Below are positions 27,883 through 34,300 of a stretch of DNA of 64,000 bases, in pieces. The stretch comes from Candidatus Dojkabacteria bacterium. GTDB taxonomy: Bacteria; Patescibacteria; Dojkabacteria; SC72; JAFGCJ01. The stretch's first letter is position 1. Each line of letters starts with the position of its first letter. Below the pieces are notes generated by a model. That model searched no databases, was not told where the DNA came from, and worked only from the letters and a program-made list of their open reading frames with translations. The position numbers and the translations under genes were made by a program. The stretch is from the NCBI GenBank assembly GCA_016932785.1, contig JAFGCJ010000002.1, forward strand, positions 434,001-498,000. Reading direction: 5' to 3'.

Positions 27883-28797
27883 ATGTCGAAAATCATAGCC
27901 ATAGGTGGACTTACTTCCTCAGGAAAGAGTTCCCTTGGAATAAAAATTGCTAAAAAATTTGACGGAGAAATTATCAACGCAGATTCAAGACAAATATACC
28001 GGTATCTTGATATAGGTACCGGGAAGGAGCCAGTATCTGAGCATAAAAAAGACGGTACGGTCATTATAAATGGTATTATTCATCATCTTATAGATATCCT
28101 GGATCCAGACGAAGACTACAATCTCGCAACTTATAAGAAAAAGACCGAAAGTAAAATATCAGAAATTGCTGACAGAGATAAACTACCTATTCTTGTCGGA
28201 GGAACAGGGCTTTATCTGGATGCTGTCGTATATAACTATGCGCTTGAAGGTAACGGCCCAGACTTGCATCAAAGAGAGTACCTTCAATCCCTCGAAATCG
28301 ACCAGCTGCAAAAGCTTTGCCACAAAAATGATCCTAGGTCATTTTCAGAAATGAATCAAAGCGATAAAAAAAATCCACACAGACTTATACGATGCATCGA
28401 AAGGTCACAATATAAAGAAAGATCAAATACAAACAGAGAAAAAAGTCCATACACGAGCCTATACCTTTGTAGAAATACTTCGGCACTACAACTTGAAAAC
28501 CAGATAAACGACCGTGTAGAAGAGATGTTCAAAACCGGTCTCTTAGAAGAAAACAAGAAACTTAGAGAACAAGGATTTTCTACCGAAATGTCTTCGATGA
28601 AGACCATAGGATACAGAGAATTCGATGAATACTTCAGCGGAAATATAACCCTCGAAGAAACCAAATCTCTCATCAAAACCCACACAAGACAATATGCCAA
28701 GCGTCAGATGACATGGTTTAAGCGAAATCCAGACATAACCTGGTTCAAAACTCCAAAAAAAGCACTTGAGCTTGTTAGTAAGTTTCTTTCTAGCTAG
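27883..28797 (+). CDS. miaA: tRNA dimethylallyltransferase MiaA
   Basis: Transfers dimethylallyl to N6 of A37 in tRNAs reading UNN codons. 304 residues: P-loop GGLTSSGKSSL at the N-terminus, DSRQIYRYLDIGTGKP-like block (INADSRQIYRYLDIGTGKE) near 38, HHLID near 66, VGGTGLYLDAV near 102, and a C-terminal TIGYREF (near 245) with THTRQYAKRQMTWFKRN. It ends the run of genes beginning at 23727 and overlaps the convergent serS stop by 8 nt. Partner MiaB is at 22411-23706. Confidence 0.96.
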   Translation: MSKIIAIGGLTSSGKSSLGIKIAKKFDGEIINADSRQIYRYLDIGTGKEPVSEHKKDGTVIINGIIHHLIDILDPDEDYNLATYKKKTESKISEIADRDKLPILVGGTGLYLDAVVYNYALEGNGPDLHQREYLQSLEIDQLQKLCHKNDPRSFSEMNQSDKKNPHRLIRCIERSQYKERSNTNREKSPYTSLYLCRNTSALQLENQINDRVEEMFKTGLLEENKKLREQGFSTEMSSMKTIGYREFDEYFSGNITLEETKSLIKTHTRQYAKRQMTWFKRNPDITWFKTPKKALELVSKFLSS

Positions 28798-30061
28798 CTT
28801 CTATTTTTTCTTTTCCCACGTAATCACGAAGCACCTCAGGAACAGTAAGACTTCCATCCTCATTTTGATATGTCTCAATAAGTGCTGCCATCAATCTTGA
28901 CGTCGCAAGCCCAGAAGCGTTGAGGGTATGCGTATATTCCATTTTCCCTTCAGCATCTTTATATCTCACATTTCCTCTTCTACTCTGAAAGTCATGGGCA
29001 TTAGAAATTGAGCTAACCTCTGTCCATTTATCCAGATATGGCAACCAAACTTCCACATCATATGTCCTAGCCATACCAAACGACATATCCTCTGCAGCAA
29101 GCTTTGATACACGATGAGTTAGCCCAAGACCCTGTACAAGTTTTTCTGCACGTGCTACAAGATCATTGAACTCACCCGCCGACTTTTCCTTGGTCGTATA
29201 ATGAAACATCTCGACTTTATCAAACTGGTGCATTCTGATAAGACCTCTTTCATCCTTACCATATGAACCAGCTTCACGCCTGTAACAAGGAGTATACGCA
29301 AAGTACTTAAGCGGAAGATCTGCTTTATCAAGGACCTCATCCCGATGGAGATTGCACAAAGCTGTCTCTGCTGTAGGAAGAAGACACTGTGAATCCTGGG
29401 TCCAGTAAACATCATCCTTGAACTTAGGAAGTTGCCCTGCTACATATGCCGACTCTTCATTAAGAAGATGCGGTGGAATTATACAAACATAGCCATCTTT
29501 ACGATGAAATTTCATGAAGTAGTCGATAAGAGCCCACTCAAGCACAGCCCCATCACCCACATACATTGGCATTTGGGCTCCACTTATTTTTGAGGCACGC
29601 TTGAAATCTAAAATTCCCAATTTTTCTCCTACTTCGGTATGATCCTTCACTTTAAATCCAAAATCGCGTTTCTCACCCCACTCCCGTATAACTTCGTTGT
29701 TCTCTTTTCCTCCAGCAACAATATCCTCTTCAGGAACATTTGGAAGACCTGCAACCATCTCGTCAAGTTTATCTTTTGTCTCATTTAACTGAACTTCAAA
29801 CTTCTTAACCTCATCAGAGAGAACCTTCAGATCCTTAACAGATTTTTTGAATCCGTCACTCGATTTATCTTTTATCGAAGCCATTTTCTCATTGTACTTT
29901 TTCTGCTCTGCTCTCTTCGCCTCATATGCCGAAAGTACCTTCTTGTACTTCTCATACATGTTCAATATTTCATCAAGGTTTAGATCCTTTTCTGTAACCC
30001 TCTTCAATAAACCATCTCTGACTTTCTGTATGTCATCAACAATTCTTTTTATATCGATCAT
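28790..30061 (-). CDS. serS: Serine--tRNA ligase
   Basis: 423 residues: N-terminal long coiled coil that grips the tRNA-Ser variable arm (about 25-110), class II catalytic core with motif 2 (FAYTPCYRREAGSYGKDERGLIRMHQF near 265-290), the ATP-binding GxFxxxE region KVEMF, and motif 3 ASGLATSRLMAALIETYQ near 385-400. Normal length. No ribosome-binding site is evident. Expression appears to be controlled by the serine-codon leader attenuator at 30141-30284 (described separately). Confidence 0.97.
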   Translation of the reverse strand: MIDIKRIVDDIQKVRDGLLKRVTEKDLNLDEILNMYEKYKKVLSAYEAKRAEQKKYNEKMASIKDKSSDGFKKSVKDLKVLSDEVKKFEVQLNETKDKLDEMVAGLPNVPEEDIVAGGKENNEVIREWGEKRDFGFKVKDHTEVGEKLGILDFKRASKISGAQMPMYVGDGAVLEWALIDYFMKFHRKDGYVCIIPPHLLNEESAYVAGQLPKFKDDVYWTQDSQCLLPTAETALCNLHRDEVLDKADLPLKYFAYTPCYRREAGSYGKDERGLIRMHQFDKVEMFHYTTKEKSAGEFNDLVARAEKLVQGLGLTHRVSKLAAEDMSFGMARTYDVEVWLPYLDKWTEVSSISNAHDFQSRRGNVRYKDAEGKMEYTHTLNASGLATSRLMAALIETYQNEDGSLTVPEVLRDYVGKEKIEAS

Positions 30062-30079
30062 CTTTATTTATCGATCAAT

Positions 30080-30115
30080 TTAACTATTCACCCTATCCGG
30101 TAGATGCCGCTTCAC
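30080..30115 (-). CDS. Possible micro-ORF (MKRHLP...) between attenuator and serS
   Basis: GTG start followed by codons for KRHLPDRVNS and TAA, 18 nt before serS. The first six codons correspond to ATG-QRHLP in the thrS leader at 33208-33228. The shared 14 nt AGCGGCATCTACCG are identical, so it cannot be told whether the peptide, the RNA or both are conserved. Could act in translational re-initiation or as an RNA element. Confidence 0.35.
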   Translation of the reverse strand: MKRHLPDRVNS

Positions 30116-30140
30116 GAGTCTTTTTAGTACATCTAGAACC

Positions 30141-30168
30141 AAAAAGAGCTCCCCGCTGGGAGCTCTTT
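30141..30168 (-). terminator. Attenuator terminator upstream of serS
   Basis: Minus strand: AGAGCTCCC pairs with GGGAGCTCT around the tetraloop AGCG, extendable by two A-U pairs, followed directly by a run of T. A classic intrinsic terminator inside the transcript, about 80 nt before the serS ATG. Its 5' arm overlaps the 3' half of the antiterminator. Confidence 0.88.
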
Positions 30169-30207
30169 GATTTCCGGGTATAGAAATCTAGCATAGACCC
30201 CAGCAGG
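30152..30207 (-). promoter_or_regulatory. serS antiterminator helix (alternative to terminator)
   Basis: CCTGCTGGG at 30207-30199 pairs with CCCAGCGGG at 30160-30152 (nine pairs, one G-U). The 3' arm uses the terminator's 5' arm and loop, so the two helices exclude each other. The thrS copy preserves the helix through compensatory changes. Confidence 0.82.
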
Positions 30208-30268
30208 CCTCAGAAGAGGATGAGGAGAAACTAGATACTAGATTTTGCAAAAATATTTTGTACTTCAT
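30188..30268 (-). CDS. Serine-rich leader peptide (serS attenuator)
   Basis: 26-residue ORF: MKYKIFLQNLVSSF, then five consecutive Ser codons (TCC TCA TCC TCT TCT at 30226-30212), then EACWGLC and TAG. The start lies 10 nt after an extended -10 box (TGC-TACAAT), so the message is almost leaderless. Ribosome stalling at the Ser run when Ser-tRNA is short would leave the antiterminator arm at 30207-30199 free to pair. Translation to the TAG at 30190-30188 would occlude it and let the terminator form. The N-terminal scaffold matches the thrS leader peptide. I infer classical ribosome-mediated attenuation; the sequence shows the codon run, the alternative helices and the promoter directly. Confidence 0.85.
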   Translation of the reverse strand: MKYKIFLQNLVSSFSSSSSEACWGLC

Positions 30269-30278
30269 TGACATTAAC

Positions 30279-30308
30279 ATTGTAGCACTATTTTAATATT
30301 AGATCCAA
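30279..30308 (-). promoter_or_regulatory. serS leader promoter
   Basis: TTGGAT (30308-30303), an 18-nt spacer, then TACAAT (30284-30279) preceded by TGC. The leader ATG begins 10 nt after the -10 box, exactly as in the thrS leader. Confidence 0.6.
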
Positions 30309-30413
30309 ATACTACTATTCTCATAACGTTTATCCCATTTGCGTTGCAGCACAATGCGGTACTGTCCTTTTTGTTTTAAATTAATATGAAATTAATTTTT
30401 TATCTCATATCTA

Positions 30414-31763
30414 ATGTTTAAGAAACAGCTGACTACAGTTATCGGTCAAACGTTGGCTATAGCTGCAGTTCTCTCCGGAGTTTTCATCTGGGGATCTATA
30501 CTAATAACCGCCACGCAAGCTTCACCAGATGAGCAGAAATCACTGGATCCCACAACAAACAATCTCGCAAAAGAACGTGGAATCAGCATAAAAGAGGCCA
30601 GAAAGAGAATCAAATGGCAGGATAGTGCCAGTGATCTCAACGACACTCTAACTGAAGAGCTTTCTGATGAAGATTTCGGCGGGGTATGGATCGGCGAAGA
30701 CGACAGAGTCAAAGTTGGCGTTCTAAATGGTTCCCAAAATGGCAATAATAAAGACAAAATTAAAAACGAAGCAAGAAGTTTAGGACTAGAGAATGCTGTC
30801 GACTACGTACCAGTCGCAAACTCCTTCGAAGAACTTGAAATAGCAAGGGAAAGAATAAGTAATGAGGCAGAAATTGTAAATGAAGAAGCAGACTGGCCAA
30901 TATATGCAGGAATTACTACCGATACCAATCAGGTTCTTGTACATATACCAGAAAAAAATAACGAGCTAACCAAAGAACAAAGAGTCTTTCTTAACGAGAT
31001 TAAGAAAGAGTATGGGCGAATGGTGAAGACAACCACCTATAAGGAATTGCCTGTTGATACAAACTGCTACTTCCCTTACTGTGACAGCCCTCTTCGCGGC
31101 GGTGTCGGTATAAGCGGAAGTAATAATTACAGTGCGCCATATTGTACTGCAGGATTTATGGTCAGAGGAAATTCTGGTACGAGGTATGTTCTTACTGCTG
31201 GCCACTGCTCTTCCGGAGGAAATGGTTGGGCTACATATACTAGTAGTGGAAGTCTAAAAAAGATCGGACCAATTCACCGAAGCGTCTACAATCAGAGAAT
31301 TGACGCCATGATTATCAAAATTCGTGAAGACACCTACAACTGGAATGTTCAAGGATCTGTGTTTATAACTAATGGCCTGGGAATAGACGGATTCTGGGGA
31401 CCAAGCTATAACGAAAATTATGATATTAACGGTACAAGCACCAGTGGAAACCTTGTAGGCAGCAGAATATGCAAGACTGGAGCCGCTACAGGTTCAAGTT
31501 GTGGTGCTGTTCATGAGGTCGATATAGAGGTGGCATTTGCTGATCAGGTGTCAACTAATCTCGTTCGAGCCGGATACTGTAATAACTATGGAGATAGCGG
31601 TGGTCCTGTTTTCAGAAACGGAAAGGCTTTAGGCATCAATAAGGGAGGAAATCTCAGCTATGGATATAAGATTTCAATCAATGGCTACTGCAATGATGAA
31701 CAGTACTATACAGGAATCCGTCCGATAATCAGAGCAATGGACAATACCATCGACATCTTCTAG
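30414..31763 (+). CDS. Secreted trypsin-like serine protease (S1 family)
   Basis: 449 residues. An N-terminal signal/anchor helix (about 12-35), a ~160-residue acidic pro-like region, then an S1 domain of the alpha-lytic/streptogrisin style from about residue 225. The His motif is VLTAGHCSSGG near 260, Asp in QRIDAMIIKI near 295, and Ser in YGDSGGPVFRNGK near 395; Cys pairs flank His and Ser. The large pro-region suggests self-processing. A secreted endopeptidase of this type would fit an epibiotic lifestyle (attack on host surface or nutrient acquisition), which is inference. A strong nested terminator follows. Confidence 0.92.
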   Translation: MFKKQLTTVIGQTLAIAAVLSGVFIWGSILITATQASPDEQKSLDPTTNNLAKERGISIKEARKRIKWQDSASDLNDTLTEELSDEDFGGVWIGEDDRVKVGVLNGSQNGNNKDKIKNEARSLGLENAVDYVPVANSFEELEIARERISNEAEIVNEEADWPIYAGITTDTNQVLVHIPEKNNELTKEQRVFLNEIKKEYGRMVKTTTYKELPVDTNCYFPYCDSPLRGGVGISGSNNYSAPYCTAGFMVRGNSGTRYVLTAGHCSSGGNGWATYTSSGSLKKIGPIHRSVYNQRIDAMIIKIREDTYNWNVQGSVFITNGLGIDGFWGPSYNENYDINGTSTSGNLVGSRICKTGAATGSSCGAVHEVDIEVAFADQVSTNLVRAGYCNNYGDSGGPVFRNGKALGINKGGNLSYGYKISINGYCNDEQYYTGIRPIIRAMDNTIDIF

Positions 31764-31772
31764 ACAACACCC

Positions 31773-31834
31773 ACACGGTGAGTGAACGCCACATATTGGT
31801 GGCGTTCACTTTTCCGTTTTTGCATTCACCGTGT
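31773..31834. terminator. Nested bidirectional terminator between protease and thrS
   Basis: Inner arms AGTGAACGCCAC (31781-31792) and GTGGCGTTCACT (31799-31810), flanked by outer arms ACACGGTGA (31773-31781) and TCACCGTGT (31826-31834). The inner stem is followed on the plus strand by TTTTCCGTTTTT. It separates two convergent genes. Confidence 0.8.
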
Positions 31835-31836
31835 AA

Positions 31837-33177
31837 CTAGACCCTAACCTGCTCACTAACCCTCAAAGGCCATGAGTAATTTAGGAATACTTTCTCAGAA
31901 TTTTCCCTTGCAACTCTATTAAGTACTGGCTTCAGTGACACCCGTGGATCCTTTTGACTAAGTTCCTTTTCCCCAAACACTACAATCTCAGGAACAAGAT
32001 CCTCCTTAGCCATCTTTATCCTCTTCGATACACTTTCATTTCTATCATCTAACTCTATCCTTGCGACACCAGGCCCCAGGTCACGGACTAACTTAACAGC
32101 AGAATCAAAATACTTTTCGCTTACTGGAATAACACGTGCCTGAATAGGATTTAGCCAAAGAGGAAAGTTCTCAGGAAGACCATCTATCGCCATATACAGA
32201 TATCTCTCAATTCCTCCAGGAACAGCAGAATGAATAATAGCCGGATACTTGTAATCTCCGTCATCATCCAGATATTTAATTCCAAGCCGCTTAGCATTAC
32301 CAACATCTATCTGAATACAGCATATTTCACGCGACTGACCAAGTTTATCAACAATCTTATAATCGGCATTGATGATCCAGTATTTATCTTTTTTATCCTG
32401 ATCTATCTCAATAAGAACGTCACGACCGAAATTCTTAGCAACAGCCTTAATCTGACTCTTATATTCTTCCCATACCTTATCAGATGCAACTTCAATCAGG
32501 AACTGGTATTCCCTCCCAACTGCTCTACCCGCCTCAATAAGCTTTTTTTCTATTTTCGGATACCACCGAAAAGCCTCCTCAACATCCCTAAAATACGGAT
32601 GGAGGTCAGGCATGAAAAACCTTCTCAGGCGGTACATAAGCATGCATTCCCCACTCTGCTCGTACCTATAACAGTCAGAGAGAGAAAAATGCGCAAAAGG
32701 AAGACCATTCTTGCTTAATTGATACCTGGAAGCCAAGTTAAACTGAGGATAACTGGCATCATAGCTCATTACCATTTCTTTCTTACCAGGTTTAAGCTTG
32801 AAGAGACGCCCACCGAATAGTCCAGCATAGCTCCGTACGACAGGATATGACATGTCAAACATATTCGAGCCTCTAACCTCAAATACCGGAAAACCAATTT
32901 CACTGACAAGCTTTCGTGCATATTCCTTAACAAGCTCCATCATGAGATTAGCTTTATAGTCGGACCTCATGAATCCTATTTCTGCATTGTCCTCCCAGTC
33001 GAACCCGAATTTTTTAGCATACCTAAGATAATCAGATTTTCTATCAGGATCTTTCTTACCATTTATCTCAGCTTCAAGAAAGACCTTAAAATCAGGATTT
33101 ACAGACGAAGAACCAAGGAGTTCTGACGGCCGATACTCCTTACCTTTGTCATCTATAACAATATATTTACCTTTCAT
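31837..33177 (-). CDS. thrS: Threonine--tRNA ligase, short form lacking TGS and editing domains
   Basis: 446 residues versus ~640 for usual bacterial ThrRS: the TGS and N2 editing domains are missing. The class II core has motif 2 (YRYEQSGECMLMYRLRRFFMPDLHPYFRD near 195-220) and motif 3-like IHSAVPGGIERYLYMAIDG near 345, then an anticodon-binding domain (QARVIPVSEKYFDSA...). In the usual zinc site two His appear kept (LHPYF and IHSAV), but the Cys of the family MNCPGH motif aligns with SYDASYP, so a ligand seems lost. Identity as ThrRS is independently supported by the five-Thr-codon leader upstream. No ribosome-binding site is evident. Confidence 0.88.
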   Translation of the reverse strand: MKGKYIVIDDKGKEYRPSELLGSSSVNPDFKVFLEAEINGKKDPDRKSDYLRYAKKFGFDWEDNAEIGFMRSDYKANLMMELVKEYARKLVSEIGFPVFEVRGSNMFDMSYPVVRSYAGLFGGRLFKLKPGKKEMVMSYDASYPQFNLASRYQLSKNGLPFAHFSLSDCYRYEQSGECMLMYRLRRFFMPDLHPYFRDVEEAFRWYPKIEKKLIEAGRAVGREYQFLIEVASDKVWEEYKSQIKAVAKNFGRDVLIEIDQDKKDKYWIINADYKIVDKLGQSREICCIQIDVGNAKRLGIKYLDDDGDYKYPAIIHSAVPGGIERYLYMAIDGLPENFPLWLNPIQARVIPVSEKYFDSAVKLVRDLGPGVARIELDDRNESVSKRIKMAKEDLVPEIVVFGEKELSQKDPRVSLKPVLNRVARENSEKVFLNYSWPLRVSEQVRV

Positions 33178-33207
33178 TATATTAACAATAAAAAATTATC
33201 AAACCTT

Positions 33208-33228
33208 CTACGGTAGATGCCGCTGCAT
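33208..33228 (-). CDS. Possible micro-ORF (MQRHLP) between attenuator and thrS
   Basis: ATG CAG CGG CAT CTA CCG TAG, 30 nt before the thrS start. It matches the GTG-initiated KRHLP micro-ORF before serS over an identical 14-nt core. Its stop falls within a small palindrome (CTACCGTAG). No Shine-Dalgarno sequence. Confidence 0.35.
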   Translation of the reverse strand: MQRHLP

Positions 33229-33262
33229 GAGCCTTGATATTGATAGAAAAACTAGAGACAAT

Positions 33263-33285
33263 AAAAAAGCTCCCTGTCGGGAGCT
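33263..33285 (-). terminator. Attenuator terminator upstream of thrS
   Basis: AGCTCCC pairs with GGGAGCT around the loop GACA, followed by six T. It lies ~85 nt before the thrS ATG inside the leader transcript, matching the serS copy in position and stem sequence. Confidence 0.87.
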
Positions 33286-33323
33286 CAAATTACAAAGGAA
33301 AATCTAGCACATACCCCGACAGG
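33273..33323 (-). promoter_or_regulatory. thrS antiterminator helix (alternative to terminator)
   Basis: CCTGTCGGG at 33323-33315 pairs perfectly (nine Watson-Crick pairs) with CCCGACAGG at 33281-33273. Compared with the serS copy, two base pairs are swapped on both sides and one G-U becomes A-U, so the helix is preserved while the bases change. In the terminator those changed bases are unpaired loop. Confidence 0.85.
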
Positions 33324-33327
33324 CCAC

Positions 33328-33384
33328 TTACGTGGTCGTTGTCGTGGATGAAACTAGATTTTGTCCGAATACATATTTATACAT
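33328..33384 (-). CDS. Threonine leader peptide (thrS attenuator)
   Basis: 18-residue ORF MYKYVFGQNLVSS followed by five Thr codons (ACG ACA ACG ACC ACG, 33345-33331) and TAA. It starts 10 nt after an extended -10 box (TGG-TATAAT at 33400-33395), so the transcript is near-leaderless. The stop lies 4 nt before the 5' arm of the antiterminator, so a ribosome that finishes translation masks it and permits termination, whereas one stalled on the Thr codons leaves it free. A CCAC-GTAA-GTGG hairpin covers the last Thr codon and stop, the expected strand 1:2 element. The QNL codons (AAAATCTAG) also pair with CTAGATTTT downstream. Confidence 0.87.
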   Translation of the reverse strand: MYKYVFGQNLVSSTTTTT

Positions 33385-33394
33385 ATCTATTTAC

Positions 33395-33403
33395 ATTATA
33401 CCA
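33395..33403 (-). promoter_or_regulatory. thrS leader extended -10 promoter
   Basis: TGG followed by a perfect TATAAT; the -35 is weak (TTGTAG 18 nt upstream). It lies within the last ~25 nt before the leader ATG and immediately after the stop region of the upstream HD-domain gene. Confidence 0.65.
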
Positions 33404-33418
33404 TAAGTCAACTATAGG

Positions 33419-33967
33419 CTACAATCCAAGATCCTCATTTATTCCTTTCATTGCGTCCAAAACCACCTCTACATGCTCATCAAAATCCACTCCAAGCTCC
33501 TCAGCACCTTTTATTAACTCCTCTCGGTTAATAGCTTTCGCAAATTCCTTCTTCTTCATAGATTTTTTAACAGACTTAAGGTCCACATTATCGAGATCTC
33601 CACCTCTAACCAAAGCACAAGCAACTATGAACCCGGTAAGTTCATCGACTGCCTGCAAAGCCTTCGAGATCCTGTTTTTGCGCTCTTCATACGCTGTACA
33701 GGGACCATGCTGCATAATAGCCTCTATGACATCATCTTCCACCCCAGCCTCTTCTAGCAGTTGTTTTCCCCATGGTGAAGGATGTCTTTCGCCCATTTTT
33801 TCGTAGTCGACGTCATGAAGAATCCCACAGACCTGCCATTTTTCTTCGTCTTCATTAAACCTAGCAGCATACGCCTTCATAGCAGCCGCTACTGCAAGCA
33901 TGTGTTTAACAAGATTCTTATTTGAGGTATGTTGATTTACTAGGGTTAAAGCTTCCTGTTTTGTCAT
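33419..33967 (-). CDS. HD-domain phosphohydrolase-like protein
   Basis: 182 residues. HD motif in HMLAVAAAMKAYAA and GILHDVDYEKMGERHPSPWGKQLL, with a further His in AIMQHGPCT near residue 85, as in the HDIG-type metal-dependent phosphohydrolases. The C-terminus is helical (RGGDLDNVDLKSVKKSMKKK). Substrate unknown, possibly a nucleotide. It is upstream of thrS on the same strand, but the thrS leader has its own promoter. Confidence 0.87.
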   Translation of the reverse strand: MTKQEALTLVNQHTSNKNLVKHMLAVAAAMKAYAARFNEDEEKWQVCGILHDVDYEKMGERHPSPWGKQLLEEAGVEDDVIEAIMQHGPCTAYEERKNRISKALQAVDELTGFIVACALVRGGDLDNVDLKSVKKSMKKKEFAKAINREELIKGAEELGVDFDEHVEVVLDAMKGINEDLGL

Positions 33968-34079
33968 ATTGATAAAATTACAATTAAATACTTAGTGTCT
34001 ATATTACCTTACTAAATCTTGTTTTTCAAAGGGTTAAAATACCAACACTTGTTTTTGTTGATCACTATTGACAACAGCG

Positions 34080-34108
34080 TTGATCCAGTCTCAGATCTGT
34101 TGTATAAT
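34080..34108 (+). promoter_or_regulatory. Promoter of the foreign-looking lipoprotein gene
   Basis: TTGATC, 17-nt spacer, TATAAT. It gives a ~185-nt untranslated leader, unlike the near-leaderless genes elsewhere in the window. Confidence 0.6.
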
Positions 34109-34183
34109 ACACTATAGGATTAATAAGTAATAAGAAATTATTCTCATTAGTCCCTAGTTCATTAACAATCTGGGCGAAAATGC

Positions 34184-34261
34184 TTGCTCAGACAATGATT
34201 TCATGAATATTTCGTGGGATTTTTGTCTGAGCAACATTAAGACCAAGTGCCACTCGGCACT
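34184..34261 (+). promoter_or_regulatory. Two hairpins in the 5' untranslated region of the lipoprotein gene
   Basis: TTGCTCAGACAA (from 34184) pairs with TTGTCTGAGCAA (to ~34234), and AGTGCC pairs with GGCACT around ACTC (34246-34261). They sit between the promoter and an ACGGAGG ribosome-binding site at 34289-34295. Possibly stabilising or regulatory; no known riboswitch recognised. The rest of the 33968-34300 gap shows nothing else I can name. Confidence 0.5.
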
Positions 34262-34300
34262 CTGAAAAACAGTCTCTATTATTGTTTTACGGAGGAAAAA

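Noticed and set aside
30090..30290. T-box riboswitch upstream of serS (and thrS)
   Set aside because: No AGGGTGGNACCGCG-type antiterminator bulge or Stem I signature could be found. The runs of cognate codons in a start-to-stop frame fit leader-peptide attenuation instead.
33411..33416. TTGACT just upstream of the thrS leader as a -35 box
   Set aside because: It is only 5 nt from the TATAAT, far too close; the extended TGG motif is the more likely determinant.
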